Assembly (NCBI GenBank): GCA_910577575.1
Contig: CAJTOG010000020.1
Location: 1 to 27,471, forward strand
Source of the DNA: an uncultured Ruminococcus sp.
Lineage (GTDB): Bacteria; Bacillota; Clostridia; Oscillospirales; Ruminococcaceae
Direction: 5' to 3'
DNA length: 27,471 nt
Notes under the pieces: model-generated
Told to the model about the DNA's origin: nothing
The model's input: only the letters and a program-made list of their open reading frames with translations
The model's database searches: none
Translations under genes and position numbers: made by a program
Part shown: piece by piece, positions 1 through 6,424 of the stretch
Numbering within the stretch: position 1 is the stretch's first letter
How the letters are laid out: each line of letters opens with the position of its first letter

Positions 1-128
1 ACTGATTTATCCCTTGCAACATCAAAATGCAGAACCATTTTCGGGAATGCAACAAGTCCACGCATAGCAATGGTATAAAAAACATTTCCCTTTTCGATAT
101 CCCTATTGCTTTTTATAATATTTTCCAT
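1..128 (-). CDS. lon: Lon protease, N-terminal fragment (runs off the window)
   Basis: This is the first 42 codons of an ATP-dependent Lon protease on the minus strand; the rest lies beyond base 1. The fragment reads MENIIKSN... and contains MRGLVAFPKMVLHFDV followed by ARDKS, which matches the conserved start of the Lon substrate-binding (LAN) domain, usually written as LPLRGLVVFPGMVLHFDVGREKS in Firmicutes. Lon degrades misfolded and regulatory proteins in the cytosol. The ATG at 128 is preceded by GGGGAA five bases upstream and by a consensus promoter about 50 bases upstream. Only the N-terminus is visible, so the ATPase and Ser-Lys protease parts cannot be checked. Confidence 0.85.
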   Translation of the reverse strand, partial: MENIIKSNRDIEKGNVFYTIAMRGLVAFPKMVLHFDVARDKS

Positions 129-175
129 ACTATTCCCCACTATTCTATTAGTCTGTTAATTTATCATACTTATAC

Positions 176-204
176 ATTATACTATAGTTTTTCAGAAATT
201 GCAA
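176..204 (-). promoter_or_regulatory. Housekeeping promoter of lon
   Basis: Minus-strand TTGCAA (199-204) and TATAAT (176-181) are separated by exactly 17 bases, giving a leader of roughly 40 bases before the lon start at 128. No CIRCE-type inverted repeat of the HrcA heat-shock regulon was seen. Confidence 0.75.
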
Positions 205-289
205 GAGGAATATCAATTTTTTATGGTATTTTCAAAAAGAATATTTTTACCTGAAAAAAATAAACTAATGTGTCCCATATTGTAATTTT

Positions 290-326
290 CTGAAAATGAA
301 ACAGAATTTTCAGCATGGCATATAAT
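290..326 (+). promoter_or_regulatory. Inverted repeat and -10 box upstream of the DUF305 gene
   Basis: CTGAAAAT (290-297) and ATTTTCAG (306-313) form a perfect 8-bp inverted repeat with an 8-base spacer. A TATAAT lies just downstream (321-326) and there is no good -35 box at 17 bases. The repeat sits where the -35 region would be, as expected for an activator or repressor site. The protein it binds is unknown. A hairpin role in the mRNA is unlikely because the repeat lies upstream of the -10 box. Confidence 0.4.
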
Positions 327-345
327 ATTCATGAGGTGATTTAAA

Positions 346-1098
346 ATGATAATATATGCTTCAGTACTGGAGATAAACGGAAATCAGCTTTTAGTCCTTG
401 ACCATGCCACACAACAGGAAATTGCTGTAAATCTGCGGTGTGGATGTAATTTCCGTGTAAATGACAATGTTAAAATTATATATGACGGCATAATGACCAT
501 GAGCATTCCGCCACAGATAAGTGTCAGGCGGATTATCAAAATCAATGCCGATTCAGCAATTCCATATCTTGCCGAATACAGCAGAATTCTAAATAACATG
601 ATTAATAATATGACAGGTGTAGAAACAACAGACAGTATCTCACATAATTTTATTGTTCGTATGATTCCGCATCATCAGGCTGCTATTGAAATGTCCGAAA
701 ATGTTCTGAAATTCACAACAAATGTCAAACTCACCGAAATAGCCAATAATATTATTGCTGAGCAGACAAAGAGCATTGAAAATATGCAGGAAATTTTCAA
801 TACGTGCAGCTGCCTTGAAAATTCAGACTGTGAATTAAGAAACTATCAGCGAAATACTTCCGGAATTATGATGACCATGTTTGCGGATATGAGCAATGCA
901 TATTCCGATAATTGCATTGACTGCAATTTTATCCGTGAGATGATTCCGCATCATGAAGGAGCTGTAAGAATGTCTGAAAATACTTTGAAATTCAATATCT
1001 GTCCCGAACTCAAGCCGATTCTGAACTCAATTATTACATCTCAGAAAAGAAGTATCAGGCAGATGAGAAATCTCTGCAAAGGACTGAAATGCAGATGA
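346..1098 (+). CDS. Protein with N-terminal OB-like domain and two DUF305 domains
   Basis: A 250-residue protein without a signal peptide or membrane segment. Residues 1-65 look like a small beta-barrel of the YobA/DUF3221 type (ING-LLVLD, VKIIYDGIM, PPQI). Residues 95-155 and 188-245 are two DUF305 units, each with the family core FIxxMIPHHxxAxxMSEN (MIPHH at 106-110 and 199-203). DUF305 belongs to the four-helix ferritin-like group, and some members such as cyanobacterial CopM bind copper. The histidine pairs, methionines and many cysteines (CGC, CSC, CIDC, CKGLKC) suggest metal binding, but this is an inference. The start is set by GAGGTGA at 333-339. Enolase follows 78 bases downstream with no terminator between, so the two may share a transcript. 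Confidence 0.75.
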   Translation: MIIYASVLEINGNQLLVLDHATQQEIAVNLRCGCNFRVNDNVKIIYDGIMTMSIPPQISVRRIIKINADSAIPYLAEYSRILNNMINNMTGVETTDSISHNFIVRMIPHHQAAIEMSENVLKFTTNVKLTEIANNIIAEQTKSIENMQEIFNTCSCLENSDCELRNYQRNTSGIMMTMFADMSNAYSDNCIDCNFIREMIPHHEGAVRMSENTLKFNICPELKPILNSIITSQKRSIRQMRNLCKGLKCR

Positions 1099-1176
1099 TT
1101 GATTAAACATAGTTCATGTATAAAAACCGGATTTTCATTCAATAATAAAGTAAAAAAGAAATGGAGTGCTATTGAA

Positions 1177-2481
1177 ATGAATTATCCGGAAATCAAAAAA
1201 ATTATTGGCAGAGAGATTCTTGATTCAAGAGGAAATCCCACTGTAGAAGCAGAAGTTATACTTTCTGACGGAACAACAGGCAGAGGCACTGCACCAAGCG
1301 GTGCTTCCACAGGTGAATTTGAAGCCCTCGAACTGCGTGATGGCGACAAAAACAGATACGGCGGAAAAGGAGTTTTAAAAGCTGTTGAAAATATCAATAC
1401 TGTTATTAATAATACACTTACAGGCATGAACGCTTCTGATATTTATGCAATAGACAAGGCTATGACAGATACTGATGGTACAAAAGACAAGTCAGTACTT
1501 GGTGCGAATGCAATTCTTGCTGTTTCAATTGCATCTGCAAAAGCTGCGTCTTCCGCCCTTAATATTCCTCTCTATAGATTTATCGGAGGAGTTTCAGGAA
1601 ACAGACTTCCTGTCCCAATGATGAATATTCTCAACGGCGGAGCTCATGCTTCAAATACAATTGATGTTCAGGAATTTATGATTATGCCTGTAGGAGCATC
1701 AAGTTTCAGGGAAGCTCTGAGATGGTGCTCGGAAGTTTTTCATTCACTTGCCGGACTTCTTAAATCAAAAGGACTTTCTGTAGCTGTAGGAGATGAAGGT
1801 GGATTTGCTCCAGACCTTTCAGGTGATGAAGAAGCTGTTGAATATATAATTGAAGCGGTAAAAAAAGCAGGATATGAGCCTGAAAGAGATTTCATGATTG
1901 CTATAGACGCTGCATCAAGCGAATGGAAAAGTGATAAAACAGGGAAATATATTTTACCGAAAGCAGGAACTGAATTTACATCTTCCGAATTAATTGACCA
2001 CTGGAGAAATCTTGTCAGAAAATATCCGATTATTTCCATTGAGGATGCTCTTGATGAAAATGACTGGGATGGATGGAAACTTCTTACAAATGAACTCGGA
2101 AATAAAATTCAGCTTGTTGGTGATGATTTATTCGTAACAAATACCGAAAGAATTTCAAAAGGAATCAGTCTGGGAGCAGGAAATTCTGTTCTTATCAAAC
2201 TCAATCAGATTGGTACTGTCTCGGAAACCATTGAAGCAGTAAAAATGGCAAAAAAATCAGGATATACTGCTATTGTTTCACATCGTTCAGGTGAAACCGC
2301 TGATACATCAATTGCTGACCTTGCCGTTGCACTCAATGCCTGTCAAATCAAGGCAGGTGCACCGAACAGAAGTGAACGCACTGCAAAATATAATCAGCTC
2401 CTCAGAATTGAAGAAGAACTTGGTTCCGGTTCTGTCTATGCAGGAATAAATGCATTCAATATCAATTTTTTGAAAAAATAA
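1177..2481 (+). CDS. eno: Enolase (phosphopyruvate hydratase)
   Basis: Converts 2-phosphoglycerate to phosphoenolpyruvate in glycolysis, in the cytosol. With the ATG at 1177 (GGAGTG at 1163-1168, 8 bases upstream) the protein is 434 residues, the usual family length; the longer TTG-start reading from 1099 adds 26 residues unlike any enolase. All active-site positions are present: E207 in GDEGGF, Mg ligands D244, E289 and D316, the K341 base in the signature VLIKLNQIGTVSET, S369-H-R, and K392. The loop GASTGEFEALELRDGDK (residues 42-58) is intact. The SHRSGETADTS loop has Ala where many enolases have Glu, a minor variation. A strong terminator follows. No separate promoter was recognised, so it may be read from the DUF305 gene upstream. 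Confidence 0.97.
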   Translation: MNYPEIKKIIGREILDSRGNPTVEAEVILSDGTTGRGTAPSGASTGEFEALELRDGDKNRYGGKGVLKAVENINTVINNTLTGMNASDIYAIDKAMTDTDGTKDKSVLGANAILAVSIASAKAASSALNIPLYRFIGGVSGNRLPVPMMNILNGGAHASNTIDVQEFMIMPVGASSFREALRWCSEVFHSLAGLLKSKGLSVAVGDEGGFAPDLSGDEEAVEYIIEAVKKAGYEPERDFMIAIDAASSEWKSDKTGKYILPKAGTEFTSSELIDHWRNLVRKYPIISIEDALDENDWDGWKLLTNELGNKIQLVGDDLFVTNTERISKGISLGAGNSVLIKLNQIGTVSETIEAVKMAKKSGYTAIVSHRSGETADTSIADLAVALNACQIKAGAPNRSERTAKYNQLLRIEEELGSGSVYAGINAFNINFLKK

Positions 2482-2497
2482 CCGAAAATCCTGATTC

Positions 2498-2531
2498 AAA
2501 AGCCGTCAATTCAGAACTGACGGCTTTTTTC
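2498..2531 (+). terminator. Rho-independent terminator after eno
   Basis: The stem AAAGCCGTCA / TGACGGCTTT, with a 9-base loop, is followed by a run of T residues (2525-2530). It lies 17 bases past the eno stop. Confidence 0.9.
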
Positions 2532-2547
2532 TTATTTATTTGAACAA

Positions 2548-2576
2548 TTGACATCTATAAAAAAATCATGTATAAT
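2548..2576 (+). promoter_or_regulatory. Consensus promoter of the GNAT gene
   Basis: TTGACA (2548-2553), 17-base spacer, TATAAT (2571-2576). Both hexamers match the sigma-A consensus perfectly. It follows the eno terminator directly and leaves a leader of about 25 bases. Confidence 0.85.
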
Positions 2577-2609
2577 AATAAATGAAAATAAATACAGGAG
2601 GATTTTTTT

Positions 2610-3101
2610 ATGATTATCAGACAATACACACAATCAGACTGCAAAGAAATTACTGAACTTTTTTACGATACCATTCATACAGTAAATATAAATGATTATA
2701 CTGACGAACAGATAAACGCATGGGCAGACGGTAAACCTGATTTGGAAAAATGGAATAAATCTTTATCTGAAAATTATACTCTTGTTGCAGTTAATAAAGA
2801 AATTATTGTCGGTTTCGGCGATATAGATGATTCTGGATATCTTGACAGACTTTATGTCCATAAGGATTATCAGAGACAGGGAATTGCATCAGCTATATGC
2901 GATAAACTGGAAAAAAAATTCAATGTTCCAGAAATAACTGTTCACGCCTCTGTTACAGCAAAAATATTTTTTGAAAAAAGAGGCTATAAAACAATAAAAA
3001 TACAACAGGTTGAACGTCATAACATTCAGATTTCAAATTATATAATGAAAATGATTTGTATTCCTGTTTCAGAATTAAAATTCCTTAATAGTAAAAAATA
3101 A
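2610..3101 (+). CDS. GNAT-family N-acetyltransferase
   Basis: A 163-residue acetyltransferase of the GNAT fold, closest by eye to the YafP-like group. It starts with MIIRQYTQSDCKEITELF, the usual beta1-alpha1 of the fold. Acetyl-CoA binding motif A is seen at about residues 78-98: LDRLYVHKDYQRQGIASAI, where RQGIA is the pyrophosphate loop (consensus Q/RxxGxG/A). Motif B follows as ASVTAKIFFEKRGYK. The substrate cannot be told from sequence. It has its own consensus promoter and AGGAGG at 2596-2601, so it is a single-gene unit. Its stop lies two bases from the convergent XRE gene, with no clear terminator between. Confidence 0.88.
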   Translation: MIIRQYTQSDCKEITELFYDTIHTVNINDYTDEQINAWADGKPDLEKWNKSLSENYTLVAVNKEIIVGFGDIDDSGYLDRLYVHKDYQRQGIASAICDKLEKKFNVPEITVHASVTAKIFFEKRGYKTIKIQQVERHNIQISNYIMKMICIPVSELKFLNSKK

Positions 3102-3103
3102 TT

Positions 3104-3520
3104 TCATAACTGACTGCCCTCGCTTAATTGGGCAATAAAACTTATAACTTTTGCTTTGTCATAAAAACTAAGATTGTTGAACTTTTCCAGCATTTCCTTA
3201 GAAATATTATTGTCATAATTTAATTTAGAATCATTTACATGGTTAGTTATGGTGCCATTGTTATTTCCATTGTTATTGCCTATATTATACTTTGTTTGAC
3301 CTGTAGGGTCTTCGGATTTTCCAAGAAGATAATCAACAGAACAGTTAAGACATTCAGATATATCAAACAGTTTTCTGGCTTTCATTCCCTCCTGACTATT
3401 AGCAGATTGGGAAATAGTGTTTTTATTTATCTGACATTTCTCTGTAATCTGTGTCATTGAAAGTCCCCGTATTTCAGCAAGGTTCTTAATACGCAAATAT
3501 GTTGTTTGTGGATTATACAT
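3104..3520 (-). CDS. XRE-family HTH transcriptional regulator
   Basis: A 138-residue protein with an N-terminal lambda-repressor-like helix-turn-helix (about residues 8-65: RIKNLAEIRGLSMTQITEKCQINKNTISQ, then LFDISECLNCSVDYLLGKSEDP). The ending YLLGKSD/EDP is typical of Cro/CI-like regulators of Firmicutes. A low-complexity Asn/Gly linker (NIGNNNGNNNG) leads to a short C-terminal helical part (residues 105-135) that may be for dimerisation. There is no protease or peptidase domain, so it is not a LexA-type self-cleaving repressor. GGGGGAA precedes the ATG at 3520. It diverges from a 56-residue ORF, and repeated half-sites in the gap may be its operator. Confidence 0.85.
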   Translation of the reverse strand: MYNPQTTYLRIKNLAEIRGLSMTQITEKCQINKNTISQSANSQEGMKARKLFDISECLNCSVDYLLGKSEDPTGQTKYNIGNNNGNNNGTITNHVNDSKLNYDNNISKEMLEKFNNLSFYDKAKVISFIAQLSEGSQL

Positions 3521-3557
3521 AAAAATTCCCCCTGTTTTTTATGAGATAAGCAGATTA

Positions 3558-3609
3558 TCCTATTTGAAACGGAATATTTATTGACATTCCTATTTTGATA
3601 TGATATAAT
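3558..3609 (+). promoter_or_regulatory. Consensus promoter with flanking direct repeats, XRE/small-ORF gap
   Basis: TTGACA (3581-3586), 17 bases, TATAAT (3604-3609) preceded by TG: a full-consensus extended -10 promoter on the plus strand. TCCTATTT occurs at 3558 and again at 3588, 30 bases apart or about three helical turns, bracketing the -35 box. Such repeats would suit binding by the divergently encoded XRE regulator. The link is an inference. Confidence 0.65.
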
Positions 3610-3701
3610 ATAAATATAAAATATTTATAAGCTCATTATAGCATATTAAACCAAAAAAGTCAATAGAAATTATTTTGACTTATTTCTAAGAGGATGATTA
3701 A

Positions 3702-3872
3702 ATGTTTAAGAAAATTAATAATTATAACAAAACTACTACTGAAGAAAATGATATCATAACTGAAACTGAAAAAATAAAGCTGATACTGGAATCATTGATT
3801 AAATCAGGAAATAAAATGACAAAAGAACAAATTTTACGATTAATTGAAACAATTTGCAGAAAAATTAAGTAA
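3702..3872 (+). CDS. Small hypothetical protein, 56 residues
   Basis: A short ORF starting MFKKINNYNKTTTEEND and ending ETICRKIK. It has the ribosome site AAGAGGA seven bases before the ATG and the consensus promoter at 3581-3609 upstream. The second half (residues 22-56) looks like two amphipathic helices (ETEKIKLILESLIKSG, MTKEQILRLIETICRKI). No family is recognised. It diverges from an XRE regulator, the arrangement of many phage or toxin-antitoxin control genes, but nothing here proves such a role. An inverted repeat AAGTCAA/TTGACTT (3657-3681) lies in its leader. Codon use resembles neighbouring genes. Confidence 0.55.
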   Translation: MFKKINNYNKTTTEENDIITETEKIKLILESLIKSGNKMTKEQILRLIETICRKIK

Positions 3873-3879
3873 AGCTTAA

Positions 3880-3932
3880 TTGCTCTGATTTTTCTGAATA
3901 AAATAAGAGCAGCAGAATAATCTGCTGATTTT
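3880..3932. terminator. Convergent terminator between small ORF and metY
   Basis: CAGCAGA-ATAA-TCTGCTG (3910-3927) is followed by ATTTTTATTTT on the plus strand. An outer imperfect pairing GCTCT-G-ATTTT / AAAAT-A-AGAGC (about 3880-3910) would serve the minus strand, where CTCTTATTTTATT follows the inner stem. It lies directly behind the metY stop. Confidence 0.7.
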
Positions 3933-5218
3933 TATTTTATGCTTTCAAATCCATGCTGTAAATCCGCTATAATATCATCAATATGTTCTGTTCCGATTGA
4001 AAGGCGTATTGTATTCGGCTTGATTCCGGCAGAAATAAGTTCCTCTTCATTCATTTGAGAATGAGTTGTTGAAGCCGGATGAATAACAAGGGACTTTACA
4101 TCTGCGACATTTGCAAGCAGTGAGAAAAGCTCCAGACTTTCAGTGAATTTCTTGGCTGTTTCGGCATCTCCTTTGATTTCAAAAGTAAATATTGAAGCCG
4201 CACCATTTGGAAAATAATTATTGTAAAGCTCCTTTTTAGTTCCCTTTGCAAGTGATGGGTGATTTACCCTGTCAACCTGCGGATGATTATTAAGAAATTC
4301 AACAACTTTAAGTGCATTTTCAACATGACGTTCCAAACGTAATGAAAGAGTCTCAAGACCTTGTAAAAGCAGGAATGAATTGAAAGGAGAAATTGTTGCT
4401 CCCTGGTCCCGCATAAGAGTTGTACGCAGTTTTATGATATATGCAATATTTCCGCAGACTTCTGTGAATACAATTCCATGATATGAGGGATTAGATTTTG
4501 AAAGTCCTGAAAATTTATCATTCTGTGACCAGTCAAATTTACCGGAATCAATGATAACTCCGCCCATAACAGTGCCATGACCGCCGATAAACTTTGTTGC
4601 AGAATGTACCACAATATCCGCACCATGTTCAATAGGTCTAAGCAGATATGGAGTAGCAAAAGTATTATCAACAATTAATGGAATACCATAACTATGAGCG
4701 ACTGCGGAAATTTCTTCAATGTCAATTACATCAGAATTAGGATTACCCAAAGTTTCAGCATAAATCAGTTTTGTATTATCCCGAATAGCTTTTCGAAAAT
4801 TTTCAGGGTCGGATGAGTCTACAAAAGTAGTTGAAATCCCCTGTTCCTTTAAAGTATTCGCAAAAAGATTATAAGTACCGCCATAAAGATTAGTGGATGA
4901 TACAATATGGTCTCCAGCTGTTGCAATATTCTGAACTGCATAAGAAATAGCTGCTGAACCTGATGCGGTTGCAAGTGCACCGGCTCCGCCTTCCAATGCA
5001 CATATCCTCTTCTCAAAAACATCAGAAGTCGGATTCATAAGTCTGGTGTAGATATTTCCGCCTTCTGTAAGATTAAATCTTCCTGCTGCCTGAGCAGAGT
5101 CCTTAAAAACGTATGAAGTAGTTGCATAAATCGGAACAGCTCTCGCATCCGTTGCAGAGTCCGGATTTTCCTGTCCTGCATGAATTTGTATTGTTTCAAA
5201 TCTATAATTCTTTTTCAT
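3932..5218 (-). CDS. metY: O-acetylhomoserine sulfhydrylase (aminocarboxypropyltransferase)
   Basis: A cytosolic PLP enzyme of the Cys/Met metabolism family that makes homocysteine from O-acetylhomoserine and sulfide (EC 2.5.1.49). The ATG at 5218 (MKKNYRFETIQIHAGQ) has GGAG nine bases upstream; the earlier in-frame ATG at 5233 has no ribosome site, so the protein is 428 residues, normal for MetY. Visible features are the N-terminal TRLMNPTSDVFEKR, the ASGSAA phosphate loop, NLYGGTYNLF, the cofactor aspartate in VDNTFATPYL, and the PLP lysine K209 in HSATKFIGGHG. The length and the YGGTYNL segment favour MetY over MetB/MetC (about 380 residues). It lies 130 bases downstream of cysK in the same direction. 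No SAM riboswitch was seen in the gap. Confidence 0.93.
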   Translation of the reverse strand: MKKNYRFETIQIHAGQENPDSATDARAVPIYATTSYVFKDSAQAAGRFNLTEGGNIYTRLMNPTSDVFEKRICALEGGAGALATASGSAAISYAVQNIATAGDHIVSSTNLYGGTYNLFANTLKEQGISTTFVDSSDPENFRKAIRDNTKLIYAETLGNPNSDVIDIEEISAVAHSYGIPLIVDNTFATPYLLRPIEHGADIVVHSATKFIGGHGTVMGGVIIDSGKFDWSQNDKFSGLSKSNPSYHGIVFTEVCGNIAYIIKLRTTLMRDQGATISPFNSFLLLQGLETLSLRLERHVENALKVVEFLNNHPQVDRVNHPSLAKGTKKELYNNYFPNGAASIFTFEIKGDAETAKKFTESLELFSLLANVADVKSLVIHPASTTHSQMNEEELISAGIKPNTIRLSIGTEHIDDIIADLQHGFESIK

Positions 5219-5348
5219 ATTAAAAATCTCCATTTTATTATAATTTACATAAGTAAAATATTGTAAATTTTTTATGAACTTTATGAATTTTTTGTGTTCT
5301 TAATGATATGTTTATACAAATAGTAATTTAAAAAATATACTAATGACA

Positions 5349-6281
5349 TCAATTAAAAAGATGTGTTGAAAGGTATCTGTCTCCGGAATCAGGAAGAAGC
5401 ACGACTATGGTTTTTTCTTTATTTTCAGGACGTTCAGCAAGTATTTTAGCAGCTTTAAGTGCTGCTCCTGATGATATACCAACTAATATTCCCTCGCTTA
5501 CTGCAAATACTTTTCCTTCTGTAAAAGCATCATCATTTTCAACTGTAATTACTTCATCATAAACAGCTTTATTCAGAGTTTCAGGCACAAATCCTGCACC
5601 GATACCCTGTATTTTATGTGCCCCTGCTATACCTTTTGAAAGTACAGGACTTGTTGCCGGTTCAACAGCTATAATTTTTATATCAGGATTTTGTTCCTTA
5701 AGATATTCTCCTACTCCTGTAATAGTTCCACCTGTTCCTACACCTGCTACAAAAATGTCAACTTTCCCGTCAGTCTGTTCCCAGATTTCAACTCCTGTCG
5801 TTTTTTTATGTATCTCCGGATTTGCAGGATTTTCAAACTGTCCAAGAATAAAAGAACCTTCAATCTGCTTATTAAGTTCTTCAGCTTTTTCAATTGCACC
5901 TTTCATTCCCTTTGCACCGTCAGTAAGAACCAGCTCAGCACCATAAGCCTTTAAAAGAGTTCTTCTTTCCAAACTCATGGAATCAGGAAGAGTAAGAATT
6001 ACTCTGTAACCCTTTGCTGCTGCTACTGATGCAAGTCCGATACCTGTGTTTCCTGAAGTAGGCTCAATTATAGTTGCACCTGCTTTGAGAATACCTTTGT
6101 TCTCTGCGTCTTCAATCATAGCAAGAGCTATTCTGTCCTTTACAGAACCAGCCGGATTAAGATACTCCAGTTTTGCAAGAATAACTGCATTTGTAATACC
6201 GGATTTTCTGGAATATCCATTCAGTTTAAGAATAGGAGTTCTGCCAATAAGCTCCAATGCACTTTCTTTGATATCACTCAT
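5349..6281 (-). CDS. cysK: Cysteine synthase (O-acetylserine sulfhydrylase)
   Basis: A 310-residue PLP enzyme that makes cysteine from O-acetylserine and sulfide in the cytosol. The PLP lysine is K48 in NPAGSVKDRIAL, the substrate/phosphate loop is PTSGNTGIGLA (74-84), and the glycine loop GVGTGGTITGVG and the C-terminal PDSGDRYLST are the classic CysK signatures. Length fits CysK, and there is no extra regulatory domain as in cystathionine beta-synthase. GGGAGG lies ahead of the ATG. With metY downstream it forms a sulfide-fixing operon feeding both cysteine and homocysteine. A consensus promoter lies at 6343-6371 with an inverted repeat in the leader. Confidence 0.95.
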   Translation of the reverse strand: MSDIKESALELIGRTPILKLNGYSRKSGITNAVILAKLEYLNPAGSVKDRIALAMIEDAENKGILKAGATIIEPTSGNTGIGLASVAAAKGYRVILTLPDSMSLERRTLLKAYGAELVLTDGAKGMKGAIEKAEELNKQIEGSFILGQFENPANPEIHKKTTGVEIWEQTDGKVDIFVAGVGTGGTITGVGEYLKEQNPDIKIIAVEPATSPVLSKGIAGAHKIQGIGAGFVPETLNKAVYDEVITVENDDAFTEGKVFAVSEGILVGISSGAALKAAKILAERPENKEKTIVVLLPDSGDRYLSTHLFN

Positions 6282-6303
6282 AATAATCTGCCTCCCATTA
6301 TAT

Positions 6304-6371
6304 CCTATAATGTAAATAGGTTTTATATGCTTATATAATAATAGTATACACCATAAATTTCATTTTGTCAA
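6304..6371 (-). promoter_or_regulatory. Promoter and leader inverted repeat of the cysK-metY operon
   Basis: On the minus strand TTGACA (6366-6371), 17 bases, TATACT (6343-6348). Downstream in the leader, CCTAT (6304-6308) and ATAGG (6316-6320) form an inverted repeat with a 7-base spacer, directly before the ribosome site. This could be a repressor site of CymR type. That assignment is a guess, since the site is not a clear match to the Bacillus or Staphylococcus CymR box. Confidence 0.6.
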
Positions 6372-6380
6372 TAGCTTTCC

Positions 6381-6418
6381 AAAAAAATACCGCAGTAAAT
6401 TTCCAAAACTGCGGTATT
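6381..6418 (-). terminator. Terminator of the hydrolase-condensation-ACP-ligase operon
   Basis: ATACCGCAGT / ACTGCGGTAT (6387-6396 with 6408-6417) form a perfect 10-bp stem with an 11-base loop. On the minus strand it is followed by seven T residues (6381-6387). It sits just behind the ligase stop and upstream of the cysK -35 box. Confidence 0.92.
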
Positions 6419-6424
6419 ATTATA

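Noticed and set aside
27..254. A 75-residue plus-strand ORF opposite the lon start
   Set aside because: It is antisense to the lon N-terminus and its promoter, has no ribosome site, and its Phe/Tyr/Ile-rich composition is that of translated AT-rich non-coding DNA.
1099..1176. TTG-start extension of enolase by 26 residues
   Set aside because: The extension lacks a ribosome site and does not match enolases; the ATG at 1177 with GGAGTG gives the family length.
5219..5348. SAM (S-box) riboswitch or separate promoter for metY
   Set aside because: The 130-base gap has no S-box core or terminator hairpin. A TATAAT-like string (around 5236-5241) is too close to the ribosome site to serve as a -10 box. 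Read-through from cysK is simpler.
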